64,000 bases of DNA. Origin: Trichodesmium sp050015995. GTDB taxonomy: Bacteria > Cyanobacteriota > Cyanobacteriia > Cyanobacteriales > Microcoleaceae. Below the pieces are notes generated by a model that had not been told where the DNA came from, did no database searches, and saw only the letters and a program-made list of their open reading frames with translations. Numbering within the stretch: position 1 is the first letter of the stretch; the number at the start of each line of letters is the position of its first letter. Made by a program: the position numbers and the translations under genes. This document shows, piece by piece, positions 1 through 9,783 of the stretch. The stretch spans positions 1 to 64,000 of the forward strand of contig NZ_JBNHEP010000026.1 in assembly GCF_050015995.1 (NCBI RefSeq), read 5' to 3'.

Positions 1-56
1 TGGGGAGATGGGGAGATGGGGAGATGGGGAGATGGGGAGATGGGGAGATGGGGAGT
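1..56. repeat. 8-bp tandem repeat (TGGGGAGA)n
   Basis: Six perfect copies and a seventh imperfect copy of TGGGGAGA run from the first base, so the array may start outside the window. It is a low-complexity G-rich tract. The rest of the stretch up to the first gene (57-373) shows no gene that I can recognise. Confidence 0.9.
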
Positions 57-373
57 GTGGGAGAAATTAAAAAATATACATCCTCACCATTACCATGCAG
101 GACTACCAATAAATTTATGTTTGTGAGATATTAGCATTTTGATTGCCTCTAACTGGAGAGTACAAAGTTCTGCCAAAAAACTATTTGCTTTGAAGGCTGA
201 AAGTATTACTGGAAAAGACTTACAGTACTTACAGTTTTGAATAAAGAGTTTTTAACCCTTAGATCGCTGAAAGCCTCAGCTAGCAATAGTTCTTCCAAGA
301 ACTTTGCACTGTCTAGTCTCTAAGTTATGAAATAATTTAATTATTGTTTGAACAACAAAAAATATTTTTAATT

Positions 374-1291
374 TTAATTCCACTCAAAAGGTTTATTAAC
401 TTCTCCCGCAATACGCTCAAATATTTCTAGTTTTTCTGGTGCCAACTCTCTTTGCCAACGTAAATCTAATTTAATAGCTATATCTACATTGCTATAGTAA
501 TCACCATTTATTTTTTCTACTTTCTTCTCTATTTCCTGTCCTCGATAGCGACGAATCAGAGAATAAGCACCCTCATTACCAGAAATATCATAATGATCGT
601 ATTGCCAATACTCTATCATAGAAGGAACAAAATTTATATTCACAAAATTACAAATTTTTTCCACAGTTTGATGAGGATTACTCGCTAATTGTTCATAAGC
701 AATCTCAATTCTTTTCTCAGGATTAAATTTTTCAAAAAAATCATTTCTTAGTTTGTGTTTTTCTACCCATTCTGTTGCCACCTTAGCCATATCCCAATGA
801 GGATATTTTCTCAGATAAGAGTTAACAACAGCTCTACCATCACGAACTAAATGAATTAAATACCCTTCTACTTTTCCCGATGTAAATTCTTCAGCTTGAA
901 TTTTTTTTCCAATCCAAGGATAGGCTTTACTAGCATCAATAATAACGCTTTTATTCTCTAACTTGGAAAACATAAAAGAATAAGGATTAAAAATTTGATC
1001 TGTTTTGAAAATTTGTCTAATTTTTTTCTCAAACTTTAAAGGAATATACTTATTTAAACGAGTATTTCCCAGAACGCTAGCCAATTCATATAACCCTTTT
1101 TCTCCAAAAGTTTTTTCCCAAAATTCAGATGTCATATTCACACAATCAATAGGCTTTCGCTTGCGATGACGATTGGGAAGACCGACTAATTCACCTGCGG
1201 AAAAACAGTCTGGATGACTTCCTAAAATTAGTGATAGAAGACTAGACCCAGAATGCCCACTTGACATTATAAATATGACCTTTTTGTGCAT
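374..1291 (-). CDS. sulfotransferase family protein
   Basis: Predicted PAPS-dependent sulfotransferase of 305 residues, the usual size of the family. The N-terminus (about residues 5-35) has the 5'-phosphosulfate loop form, with SSGHSGSS at 10-17 directly after a hydrophobic strand, followed by HPDCFSAGE. The 3'-phosphate-binding region is seen as LIHLVRDGRAVVNSY near 145-159, with the expected Arg and Ser. The acceptor is unknown; the neighbours on the right encode DxD glycosyltransferase-like proteins and a nucleotide-sugar epimerase, so sulfation of an extracellular polysaccharide or glycolipid is a reasonable inference. The gene is divergent from the next gene and the spacer of about 250 bp carries heptamer repeats. 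The family call is secure, the substrate is not. Confidence 0.85.
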   Translation of the reverse strand: MHKKVIFIMSSGHSGSSLLSLILGSHPDCFSAGELVGLPNRHRKRKPIDCVNMTSEFWEKTFGEKGLYELASVLGNTRLNKYIPLKFEKKIRQIFKTDQIFNPYSFMFSKLENKSVIIDASKAYPWIGKKIQAEEFTSGKVEGYLIHLVRDGRAVVNSYLRKYPHWDMAKVATEWVEKHKLRNDFFEKFNPEKRIEIAYEQLASNPHQTVEKICNFVNINFVPSMIEYWQYDHYDISGNEGAYSLIRRYRGQEIEKKVEKINGDYYSNVDIAIKLDLRWQRELAPEKLEIFERIAGEVNKPFEWN

Positions 1292-1511
1292 CAGTAATTA
1301 TTCCTATCAAAAAGAGTAAACAAAAATAATTGATTATTTTAGATAAAAGTATAAAAGTAGGTTAAATTAGTATTGCATAGAATTATTGATATAATCAATA
1401 GCAGTAATTCAAATTGATTTTTATGACCCAAAAATAGGGTCTCAAGCCTCCCCTTTTAAGGGGATGAAAAAAGTAAACTTCAGTATTTCAAGCCTCCCTA
1501 TTGCATGAGGT

Positions 1512-1544
1512 ACTGATAACTGATAACTGATAACTGATAACTGA
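1512..1544 (+). repeat. STRR heptamer array (ACTGATA)n abutting a start codon
   Basis: Four full ACTGATA units plus ACTGA end one base before the ATG at 1546. The same array, in the same position relative to the ATG and followed by AATGAC, occurs before the genes at 57902 and (reverse strand) 28506. The unit contains TGATAA, and because its length is 7 the stop codons fall in all three frames. No good Shine-Dalgarno sequence lies between the array and the ATG. Confidence 0.85.
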
Positions 1545-1545
1545 A

Positions 1546-2550
1546 ATGACCAACGGTATATATACTGTAGCAAATGATGTTGTCTTCGATCAACTAGTAG
1601 CTCTACTCAACAGTATAGAGGTAAATGTTGGTACTGACACACCAGTTTGCGTAATTGCTTATGACAATCGCACGGAAAAAGTCCAAGCTGACATAGAAAA
1701 GCGAAAAAATGTCCAATTCTTAGACAATCCAGAAATATTTGCCCCTTGGGAAGAATTTTCTTACCAAGCTTGGAAAGGTCATCCAAATGCCTTGAGTATG
1801 TGGGCTGAAAAAGGTATTAAAGGAGTAAATCGAATTGGCATGAATCGTAGATATTGTGGCTTCGATCCTCAAGCTCCTTTTGAAAAGTTTATGTATTTTG
1901 ATGCAGATATTCTGGTCTTAAATTCCGTTGAATATATTTTTGACCAGTTGGATAAAGATGACTTTGTTGTCTATGATTTTCAGTATAAAGACCCCTCCCA
2001 TATTTTTAATTTAGACTCCCCTAAATTGTTTGAAGTTTTTCCAGAATCACGGATTCAATCTGAAATTTTTTGTGCTGGATTTTATGCAGGAAAAAGGGGT
2101 TTATTTTCCGAATCCCAAAGGGAGTTTCTAGTAGAAAAGCTTAACTCTGGAGAAGGAGAAATTTTATATACATCCGCTCCTAACCAATCTTTACTCAACT
2201 ATATGAAAATGCGATTGGATATTCCTGTTTATAATTTTGGTCTAGATTTACCCCCAGAAAAAAGAACTGGTTGTTCCGTCACATCACCTCATTTTGAAGA
2301 AAGAAATAATGTACTATATGATAAAGGAGAAAGACTGACATATCTTCATTATATTGGAGTTTCTTCTAAAAGGTTTGCCAGGCTTTGTCAGGGAGAAAAT
2401 TTAGATTTTCCTTATCGAGAAATTTTTCTCCACTATCGTTATCTCCATGAACCAGATAAAAGACCAAAATTTACAGGGAAACCAGAACCTTATAATCCGC
2501 CAGTAAATCTTATGACTAAAGTCTTCAAAAAACTGGGTTTGGGGCGCTAA
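1546..2550 (+). CDS. Npun_R2821/R2823-type glycosyltransferase-like protein
   Basis: A 334-residue protein opening with GIYTVANDVVFDQLVALLNS, the start typical of a cyanobacterial family named after Nostoc Npun_R2821/R2823. The DAD at 119-121, after the strand KFMYF, matches the metal-binding DxD of GT-A fold glycosyltransferases. The C-terminus is conserved in its paralogue at 3313 (HFE, LHYIG/LHWAG, HYRYL). It probably transfers a sugar in polysaccharide or protein glycosylation, but no substrate is known for the family. It is the first of a tandem group: a decayed copy follows directly and another intact copy lies at 3313. There is no clear Shine-Dalgarno sequence; the heptamer array runs up to the ATG. 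Confidence 0.75.
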   Translation: MTNGIYTVANDVVFDQLVALLNSIEVNVGTDTPVCVIAYDNRTEKVQADIEKRKNVQFLDNPEIFAPWEEFSYQAWKGHPNALSMWAEKGIKGVNRIGMNRRYCGFDPQAPFEKFMYFDADILVLNSVEYIFDQLDKDDFVVYDFQYKDPSHIFNLDSPKLFEVFPESRIQSEIFCAGFYAGKRGLFSESQREFLVEKLNSGEGEILYTSAPNQSLLNYMKMRLDIPVYNFGLDLPPEKRTGCSVTSPHFEERNNVLYDKGERLTYLHYIGVSSKRFARLCQGENLDFPYREIFLHYRYLHEPDKRPKFTGKPEPYNPPVNLMTKVFKKLGLGR

Positions 2551-2564
2551 GTTAAAAATTATCA

Positions 2565-3300
2565 AAGAAATTTATCGTTGCCAATGATCGGGAATTGCGA
2601 ACAAATATTAATTATGGGTAGTCTGTCACAGTAATCGTATCTGAGTTAATCTTGATATTTACCTAAATCTTGATTCCTCCAAATATCCAAGAGTATTTTG
2701 ATAATGAGTCGTCAAAAAATCATTTTCCCTCTAGCATCTACCATTACTATTCATCACTACCTAATTATGTAATACCGATTTGAAAAAAGAATGCTATAAG
2801 GTAAAACTTCAATTATTAAGTAATTAACACAGATGGAATGGTTTTTTTGATAATTATTAGCTAGGAGGGTTTTAATTATAGGGTTTTAATTATTCTTATG
2901 TTTACTTATCCCCTACTCCCCCTGCTCCCCCTACTCCCCCTACTCAAAAAAGTGTACTAAACATTTATCAAATTGGTATAAGGAGTCGATTTTAAAAAAC
3001 TTGCCAGGTTTTGTGAAGGAAAAATTAGATTTTACCTGTTGAGAGATTTGATTCCATTATCTTTATCTCTATAAACCACAAAAAAATAAAATTTCCTAGA
3101 TGATTAATAGTTGATAATTTTTGGTTGAAAATCTGTGAATTTGAAGGATAAAAAAAGTAAAATTTATGTTTTGAATAAATTGATTGTTTGGAATGAGAGG
3201 TAATTGTTGATTATTAATTATTGAAAGGTGAAGCAAAACCTGCTAATCTGTCAGTAATATAAAATGACTAAAATCTGCAAAAAATTTTGTTTAAACCGTT
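2565..3300 (+). pseudogene. decayed third copy of the Npun_R2821-type gene
   Basis: The spacer between the two intact paralogues keeps pieces of a third one. Near 2569 the codons read FIVANDRELRTN, like the IVAND start of the paralogues, before a stop. Near 2995-3090 the DNA follows the stretch at 2366-2455 of the upstream gene (AACTTGCCAGG, TTAGATTTT, TTATCTTTATCTCTATAAACCA against TTATCGTTATCTCCATGAACCA). Near 3240-3298 it follows its C-terminus (CTGCTAATCTGTCAGTAA, ATGACTAAAATCTGCAAAAAA). The middle is unrecognisable and carries a C/T-rich tract at 2909-2944. I infer a tandem array of three genes of which the middle one was lost. Confidence 0.65.
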
Positions 3301-3312
3301 CAGGAAAAAACC

Positions 3313-4245
3313 ATGAAAGGAATATATATTGTCGCCAATGATAAGGTACTTGATAATACAATTGCTCTGCTAAAAAGTATCCGATTATATGATTCTGATA
3401 CTCCAATTATGATGATTCCTTTTGATGAAAATTATCAGCAGGTAGCAGAAATTGTCACAAGTAAATATGGAGTAGAAATTTATCCAGACTTGGAATTTGT
3501 AGATAATCTATGCAACAATTTGTATAACATTTTTGGTCAGGGATTTTTTAACACTCCTAACAAACAAAAAAAACAAGCTTGTTGGTTCGGACCGTTCGAT
3601 GAATTTCTCTATATTGATGTTGATATTGTTGTCTTTGAAAAAATCGCTGATAATCTCAAATATCTAGAAGATTATGATTTTCTATGTTGTGACTATCAAT
3701 ATTTAGGTGGGATAAAAAATGTCTTTACATCCAAAGTTCTAGAAGGTAAAATTTTTACCGAAGAACAACTTAAAGATGTATTTAATAGTGGGTGGTGGGC
3801 GTCAAAGAAAAACCTATTTACAGAAAGTGAACTATATGAAACCTTCGCTGAATGTGCTGCTCATACCGAGTATTTCGACTTTTCTGAAAAAACCACAGAC
3901 CAGCCAATTTTCAACTATATAGTATTAAAACATATTTCTCGGCGATTGAATCTAGTTAGACGGCCAGAAGGTAAAGGTCCCGGAAGTTGGGCAGGTAGTC
4001 CCCATTTTGAACGGGAAGGCGATCGCTTGATTGACCCCAAAGTAGGTAAACCTGTACAATATTTACATTGGGCAGGTTTTCGGATTGAACCAGGATGCCC
4101 CTATTGGGATATTTGGGAGCATTATCGATATCTCGGCGAAACTAAACCTACTTACTATCCTCAGAAAATTGAGACTAAAAAAAGTTTAGGGCAAAGATTT
4201 ATTGATAAAGTCAAAAATATAGGTCAGCAAATGAAGAAAAGTTAG
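3313..4245 (+). CDS. Npun_R2821/R2823-type glycosyltransferase-like protein
   Basis: A 310-residue paralogue of the protein at 1546, starting GIYIVANDKVLDNTIALLKS. The DxD is DVD at 102-104 (FLYIDVDIVVF), and the C-terminal block PHFE...YLHWAG...HYRYLGE is shared. The sequences have diverged a good deal, so the duplication is old. AGGA lies 8 bases before the ATG. Role inferred as for its paralogue: transfer of a sugar from a nucleotide donor in surface-glycan synthesis, acceptor unknown. The last 30 residues are lysine rich. Confidence 0.75.
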   Translation: MKGIYIVANDKVLDNTIALLKSIRLYDSDTPIMMIPFDENYQQVAEIVTSKYGVEIYPDLEFVDNLCNNLYNIFGQGFFNTPNKQKKQACWFGPFDEFLYIDVDIVVFEKIADNLKYLEDYDFLCCDYQYLGGIKNVFTSKVLEGKIFTEEQLKDVFNSGWWASKKNLFTESELYETFAECAAHTEYFDFSEKTTDQPIFNYIVLKHISRRLNLVRRPEGKGPGSWAGSPHFEREGDRLIDPKVGKPVQYLHWAGFRIEPGCPYWDIWEHYRYLGETKPTYYPQKIETKKSLGQRFIDKVKNIGQQMKKS

Positions 4246-4720
4246 GGTAAGGAAACTGCGACAAGAATTTCCAATTGAGATGTATAATTTGGAGTTATAA
4301 AAACTTGAAAGATTAAATAAATTTTCTACTGAAAAATATATTCTGGTAAATCAAAAAAAATTAAATAAGGAAAGAACAAAAAAATTTCCAACGGGGATAT
4401 ATGGGTGGGTGACTCGGAGTCAGAAGAAGTTGAACAATTAAATCAAATATAGCCTTTGTCAAAAAGCATAATTTACAACTGTATTTTTTTCCTTGTTAGC
4501 TGTTGCCAGATGAGCTGTTCCCTAAAATTTATAATTTTGTACCTTACTCCATTATGAGAATTGCTATGCTATATGTAAATTTCTAAATGTAAATTTCTAA
4601 AATTTATTCAAGATACTTTTTAGTTTAGCTTATTATCCTCAAGATTATTTCCCAATTTTTCCACTCGTCTAATCAAAGACTTTTGATGATTTTTGATTGT
4701 TAAAATTTCCAGGTAAAAAT
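4246..4720. other. AT-rich spacer, no gene seen
   Basis: About 475 bases without a credible reading frame, repeat or hairpin. An upstream in-frame TTG at 4697 could extend the next gene by eight residues but the ATG at 4721 is preferred. Confidence 0.6.
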
Positions 4721-5500
4721 ATGACCACCGAACAAAAAAAATTTTGTTTTTGTACTTTGGCTCTAGGGCAAAGATATCGCGATATAACCAAGCAATTAGC
4801 TAAAGACTTGGAAACAAATTCTCCCGGAACTTCCCTGGTAATTTATACAGAGAAACCTGATGATTTTAGTAGCTATAAAAACGTCATGGCTTTTAAACAT
4901 CATCAACAAGGTATTCAACATTGTTATAATGACAAAAGATTTCTCTGTCAGAAAGCAATATCATTATTTCCAGTAGCTATATATATAGATGCTGATACTA
5001 GAATTTTAGAATCACTACCACAAGATATTGAATGGAAGCCAGGAATTACTGGACGGCATAAAAATTTAGTAGAACACGTTTCAAAATATCGTGCTTCTAG
5101 TTTACCAATATTGAAAAAGTTAGCAGAGAAGCTAAATATTTCTGATGAGTCATTTAATAATTCTAGTTGGATAGGGGAAGCCTTATTTATTCTAGTTAGA
5201 GATAATGGTAAGGAAATAGAATTTTTGGAAACTTGGGGGAAGATGTCTAGGTATGCAGAATTAAAAGGAATGCACGCTGGAGAAGGAAGTTTAATGGGAT
5301 TAGCTGCTGCAAAAATAGAATGGGTTATTGATAGTGAAGCGTGGGAAAAAATTCGTGGAGTGACTCAGCACTGGGATGCTTCTCGTAGTAAACCAAAAGC
5401 AACTTCTTGGGATAAATTACAAAAGAGGATGGGCTATCATTATCGTTTAAATAAAACTAGAATAATGGCTTTAAGAGATTTTGAATTTTATTATCGATGA
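4721..5500 (+). CDS. glycosyltransferase-like protein with DxD motif
   Basis: Counting from the ATG at 4721 the protein has 259 residues. I chose this start over the TTG at 4697 because it gives MTTEQKKFCFCTLALGQRYR, where the hydrophobic first strand follows directly, and because CCAGG precedes it. The segment VAIYIDADTRIL (DAD at 90-92) is a GT-A type metal-binding motif. A glycine-rich region (MHAGEGSLMGLAAA) and GYHYRLNKTR lie near the C-terminus. It is smaller than the two preceding DxD proteins and not obviously a close paralogue, but it stands in the same direction in the same cluster, which suggests work on the same glycan. The exact donor and acceptor cannot be told. Confidence 0.65.
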   Translation: MTTEQKKFCFCTLALGQRYRDITKQLAKDLETNSPGTSLVIYTEKPDDFSSYKNVMAFKHHQQGIQHCYNDKRFLCQKAISLFPVAIYIDADTRILESLPQDIEWKPGITGRHKNLVEHVSKYRASSLPILKKLAEKLNISDESFNNSSWIGEALFILVRDNGKEIEFLETWGKMSRYAELKGMHAGEGSLMGLAAAKIEWVIDSEAWEKIRGVTQHWDASRSKPKATSWDKLQKRMGYHYRLNKTRIMALRDFEFYYR

Positions 5501-5985
5501 TCGCTATAAAATCGGGTTGCTATACACACCTTAGTAAATAAAACGTTTCTATAATTAGAGGATAAAATATCAAAACTCATACCTAAAGCAAAAAAGCAAA
5601 TCTGATATGTTTGACAAATTAAATATCATTATCATTTTTAGTGATTTACCGATTGAAAAAATTTGGTAATAAATCCAATTCATTAGAACAATCTTTTACA
5701 TCTTTCAACTTATAGCAATTCCCATCTCTGATGAGATACAAGATTCGTTGGTTTTAGGCAGTAGTAATTCGCGAAATAACGAATAGAAAATAAGAAAAAA
5801 CTCTACTTCAGTAACTTGAGAAACCCTATATCAAACTTCAAAGATACTTATCTTGTTTTTAAGGATTTTGAGAGATTTTTAATTTTATTATTGTAATGTT
5901 AGTATTTTTAATTAAAGAGTAAAGTGTTTACTCAGCACCTTACTCTATAAAGCTTTTCTCAGACAATAAATAATAAAGAAAAAAT
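5501..5985. other. spacer between convergent genes, no gene seen
   Basis: About 485 AT-rich bases between two genes that point at each other. I see no convincing coding region or strong hairpin. Confidence 0.6.
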
Positions 5986-6936
5986 CTAACTATAGAGAGA
6001 CTGCACCCATTCCCACTCTCTTTGTAACCCCTCTTTCAAAGAAACTTGAGGTTGATAACCTAAAATTTTCTTAGCTTTAGAAACATCTGCACTGGTATGA
6101 CGAGCATCTCCCCTAGCTTTTTCCACAAAATTTTTCTTAATTGGACGTCCTACTATTTCCTCCATCGTGTCAATAACTTCTGCCAATACAACCCGACTAC
6201 CCCCACCTACATTAAATACCTCACCGACTGCTTCTGGTGCTTTACCTGCTGCTAAGTTAGCTGCTACTGCATCACTAATAAAAGTAAAGTCCCTAGTTTG
6301 CTGACCATCTCCATAAATAGAAATTGGTTCATCTTGCAAAATCCACTTAAAAAATTTATGAAAGGCCATATCAGGTCGTTGCCGGGGACCGTATACTGTA
6401 AAGTATCGCAAATATACACAGGGTACATCAAAATTCTGATGATATAACTTACCTAATCTTTCTGCTGCTAACTTAGTAATTCCATAAGGAGATACCGGTT
6501 GAGGACAAATAGTCTCAGGAGTGGGAAAAGTTTCAGCATTACCATATACAGAAGAAGTAGAAGCATAAACCAATCTTTTCAAATTAGGAGCATCTTTAGC
6601 AGCTTCTAGAATTATTTGAGTAGCATTAATATTACGTTCTGTATAAGAACGAAAACCTTCACCCCAACTAGCTCGAACACCTGCTTGGGCAGCTTGATGA
6701 TAAACTATATCCACATCCACCAGTAAATCTGACCAATTCAAAGACTGAATATCATTTTCTATTAGTTGGAAAGCGGAATGGTCTTTAAATTGAGAAATAT
6801 TCTGACGCTTCAAAGCAGGGTCATAGTAATCATTAAATTGATCGATACCTATTACTTTTTCTCCTTGATTTAAAAGAGTTTCTGCTAAATGAGATCCAAT
6901 AAAACCACCAACACCTGTTACTATAATATTACTCAT
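5986..6936 (-). CDS. NAD-dependent nucleotide-sugar epimerase/dehydratase
   Basis: Extended short-chain dehydrogenase of 316 residues, full length. The Rossmann motif is GVGGFIG at 8-14, followed by the acidic residue of IDQFNDYYDP that selects NAD. Catalytic residues are visible: Ser/Thr in YASTSSVYG (about 124-132) and Tyr151/Lys155 in SPYGITK. FTVYGPRQRPDMAFHKF is the C-terminal substrate-binding segment typical of UDP-glucuronate 4-epimerase-like enzymes, and DYYDPALKRQN also fits this subgroup. UDP-glucose 4-epimerase or a related activity is possible. It probably supplies an activated sugar to the glycosyltransferase-like genes next to it, though it is encoded on the other strand. Confidence 0.88.
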   Translation of the reverse strand: MSNIIVTGVGGFIGSHLAETLLNQGEKVIGIDQFNDYYDPALKRQNISQFKDHSAFQLIENDIQSLNWSDLLVDVDIVYHQAAQAGVRASWGEGFRSYTERNINATQIILEAAKDAPNLKRLVYASTSSVYGNAETFPTPETICPQPVSPYGITKLAAERLGKLYHQNFDVPCVYLRYFTVYGPRQRPDMAFHKFFKWILQDEPISIYGDGQQTRDFTFISDAVAANLAAGKAPEAVGEVFNVGGGSRVVLAEVIDTMEEIVGRPIKKNFVEKARGDARHTSADVSKAKKILGYQPQVSLKEGLQREWEWVQSLYS

Positions 6937-7012
6937 TGTTTTGATATATTTAAAGTTATAGTTTTATAGTTTGAGACTTAAATGATAATTATCTTGAGTG
7001 AGTATAAAAACT

Positions 7013-7366
7013 TCAACTTTCTTCTGTGATTCCCCGTTCCATCTTGTCTAAAATTTTGGTGAGTTGAATCCAAACAACTAACCCAGTTCCTATAGTTAAA
7101 GGTAAACAAATAGAATAAGCAACTAAATTAGTAAATCCAAATAACTGCAAGCTTGATGATAAAAAAATTAATGCACCACTAGCAATACCTAAATAAGGAA
7201 TTTGTAATGTTAATCCTTTCATAGTTTCTATGTTGCAAGTAGCAGGATTTTCTGACCAATCTTGAACCAGTTGCTTAATTAATTTAGCAAATACTACTCC
7301 CGAAGATAAGCTCATCAACAAACCAACTGCAATTAAAAGATAGGGAGGTTGAGGCAGATTATACAC
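7013..7366 (-). CDS. small membrane protein, unknown
   Basis: A 117-residue protein with three probable transmembrane segments (about residues 8-30, 56-74 and 78-101). The polar loop between the first and second segments contains WSENPATCNIETMKG. The C-terminal tail is charged. I do not recognise the family. It lies 76 bases upstream of the epimerase gene on the same strand and could be cotranscribed with it. Length and composition are coherent and the start is close to a clean spacer, so it is probably a real gene, but I assign no function. Confidence 0.55.
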   Translation of the reverse strand: MYNLPQPPYLLIAVGLLMSLSSGVVFAKLIKQLVQDWSENPATCNIETMKGLTLQIPYLGIASGALIFLSSSLQLFGFTNLVAYSICLPLTIGTGLVVWIQLTKILDKMERGITEES

Positions 7367-8073
7367 AAAAAAATACTTCCTTGATTGATACTTTTTATCT
7401 TTTAAAGTAGGTTGGTTAAACTAAGCTTTTTCCCGCTCCGCATAGCTTCTGTTTTTCATATCGTGGTAATGCGTAGCATTTAATAGGAAAGCTTTTCCAA
7501 AGGATAAACCCAACTTGGATAAACCAGTTTTTGTTGGGTTTCCTTCCTCAATCCAACCTACAAATATTATGCTTGAGTAATGCTAAGTCGATATTACATA
7601 ATTATTCATCCAAGAAAAACTGTTTTGCTTTTAATCATAATTTGAGTTTACCAGAATTAAGCAATTAATTTTTCCCTGTAATTCAGTAATATCAAGACAT
7701 CAATTAATTAATTCTCTTTTTGCTCAAGAATAATTAAAGTATAAGAGTCTTTGAATTATCAACTTATAGGAGATTTTAGTGAAAAATTATGACTACTTAT
7801 TCCTTATTTTCCTGGTGATTTATTTGCATAATATACTATTCAATTCTAACTGCTGTACAATAGCTAAAAAATTCCGGTAAAACCATAAAAAACATGGTAG
7901 GTAATCACTAGTTTTCAAGCTTGCTTCCTGCTTCAACCAGGGAGGTTGGCCTCTTTCAGTCTACAGGCGTAACTTCGGATGCAGTCCACCCTAAAAAATT
8001 GATTAACTTCCCCTTTATCTATTATTGCCTGAAATTGCCAGGGATTTTAATACTAGCAATCAGCTCCTGAGTC
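7367..8073. repeat. spacer with palindromic repeat
   Basis: About 700 bases without a gene. At 7506-7541 AAACCCAAC and GTTGGGTTT form a 9-bp stem; related TTGGGTT/AACCCAA palindromes occur around 29885-29930, so this is a dispersed cyanobacterial repeat and not necessarily a terminator. No other structure was recognised. Confidence 0.55.
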
Positions 8074-9783
8074 CTAACTCCTTGCTTGAGAATTTGTCAT
8101 TGCCATTACAGAAGGTAAAATTGCCGCTGCTCTGTCTGTAGAAAATTCTGCTAGAGCACCCAGGGCAAGATTAAACAAACGACTTGGTTGAAGGTCATCT
8201 TGAATTAAACCCCACAGACGACTAACCTCTTCTGTGTGAATCCGATCGTCTTCTACCATTGCTAGTATCAATTGTTTTCGTAGAAATTCACCCTCTTCGC
8301 TCAAAAGATATTGTAAACCTAATTGGGCAGTAGGTAGTATATCAAAATTTTGGTCTGTCCGAGCTATGCCAATTAAATTTTCTAGCCTTTGCCACTGAAA
8401 CTTTCCATCTTTAAATAATACTTCAATCAAACGACGACGTAATGCTGGGGACTCACCTTTTAATAACCTTCTTGCCACATAAGGATAAGCTATATCTACA
8501 ATTCTAAAATCTGGATTTAGGGAAAGAGCTAAACCCTCTTCGGTAACTAGAGAACGAATAATCAGAGCAAACTTAGCAGGTACTCGGAAAGGGTAATCAT
8601 ACATTAATTCCGAGAACTTATCTGTAATTGTCTTAAAGTTAAAATCCTTGACTTTCTCACCCATAATATCTCCCAACACTATTTCTAGAGCTGGTATAAT
8701 TGGCTGAATATCCACATCAGGTGCAAGAAACCCAAGCTTGACAAAATCTTTAGCTAACTCCTGATAATCTTTATTAATCAAATGAATTACTGAGTCAACC
8801 AAAGTTTCTTTAGTTTCCTGCTCCAATTGATCCATCATGCCAAAGTCAATAAAAGCCATTCGACCATCTTTTAAGGCAAATAAGTTGCCGGGATGAGGAT
8901 CTGCATGAAAAAAGCCAAACTCTAGTAACTGACGTAAACCACTAGTTACACCTACAGTAATCAGAGTATCAGTATCAAGACCTGCTGCTTGAACTTTTTC
9001 TGTATCTAATAATTTAAGACCATCAATCCATTCTAGGGTCAAAACATGAGTAGTAGTATAACGCCAATATATTGATGGAATCTTGACGCTTTGGTCATCA
9101 GCAAAATAGGTCGCAAATCTTTCTGCATTACGCCCTTCATTTATATAGTCAATCTCTTCAAATAGCTTTGTGCCAAATTCATCTACAATTAGGGATAAAT
9201 CATGGCCAAGATTGAGAGGCAACCAGGGAGCTAGCCAACTTGCTGCCCACCTCATCAAAAATAAATCTAGAGTTATGATGGGCAGTAAATTTGGTCGTTG
9301 AACTTTTACTGCTACATTTTCGCCAGTTTGAAGGCGTGCATGATAAACTTGACCCAGACTAGCTGCAGCAACTGGTCTGGGAGAAATTTCGCTATATATA
9401 TCGTTGATGTTTTGGCCTAACTCGGTTTCGATAATTGAGATGGCTGTATCATTATCAAAAGCTGGTAACTGGTCTTGTAGTTTTGTTAGTTCTTCTAAGA
9501 AGTCTTTACGAATTAGATCGGGTCTTGTGGATAGTGCCTGACCTACTTTAATAAATGTTGGTCCTAAGCGAGTTAGTATTTTTCGCAGTTGAGTCGCTCG
9601 TTCGGGAGTATCTTCTACTTTGTGATATCGCCATTTGTCCCACAAAACTCCCAACAGAAAACTAGCAAAAGAAAAAACTATAACAAGAAATCTCCAGATT
9701 ACTAACCAAAGACGGTAATGGTAATATTCAGCGATCGCTTCTGGATCGTACCGTCTATTTGAACTCAAGTGATTTTCACCCAC
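8074..9783 (-). CDS. ABC1 (AarF/UbiB) family atypical kinase
   Basis: A 569-residue member of the ABC1/ADCK kinase-like family, usual length for cyanobacteria and plastids. The family signature KVGQALSTRPDL begins at residue 79. The alanine-rich loop that replaces the P-loop is seen as AAASLGQVYHAR near 139-150, and the ATP-binding Lys is in GENVAVKVQRP (about 155-164). The catalytic region HADPHPGNLFAL and the DFGMMDQ metal site follow. One or two hydrophobic segments near residues 26-46 suggest membrane attachment. Members act in quinone and lipid homeostasis in thylakoids or plastoglobules, inferred from the family. It is isolated, with long spacers on both sides. Confidence 0.9.
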   Translation of the reverse strand: MGENHLSSNRRYDPEAIAEYYHYRLWLVIWRFLVIVFSFASFLLGVLWDKWRYHKVEDTPERATQLRKILTRLGPTFIKVGQALSTRPDLIRKDFLEELTKLQDQLPAFDNDTAISIIETELGQNINDIYSEISPRPVAAASLGQVYHARLQTGENVAVKVQRPNLLPIITLDLFLMRWAASWLAPWLPLNLGHDLSLIVDEFGTKLFEEIDYINEGRNAERFATYFADDQSVKIPSIYWRYTTTHVLTLEWIDGLKLLDTEKVQAAGLDTDTLITVGVTSGLRQLLEFGFFHADPHPGNLFALKDGRMAFIDFGMMDQLEQETKETLVDSVIHLINKDYQELAKDFVKLGFLAPDVDIQPIIPALEIVLGDIMGEKVKDFNFKTITDKFSELMYDYPFRVPAKFALIIRSLVTEEGLALSLNPDFRIVDIAYPYVARRLLKGESPALRRRLIEVLFKDGKFQWQRLENLIGIARTDQNFDILPTAQLGLQYLLSEEGEFLRKQLILAMVEDDRIHTEEVSRLWGLIQDDLQPSRLFNLALGALAEFSTDRAAAILPSVMAMTNSQARS

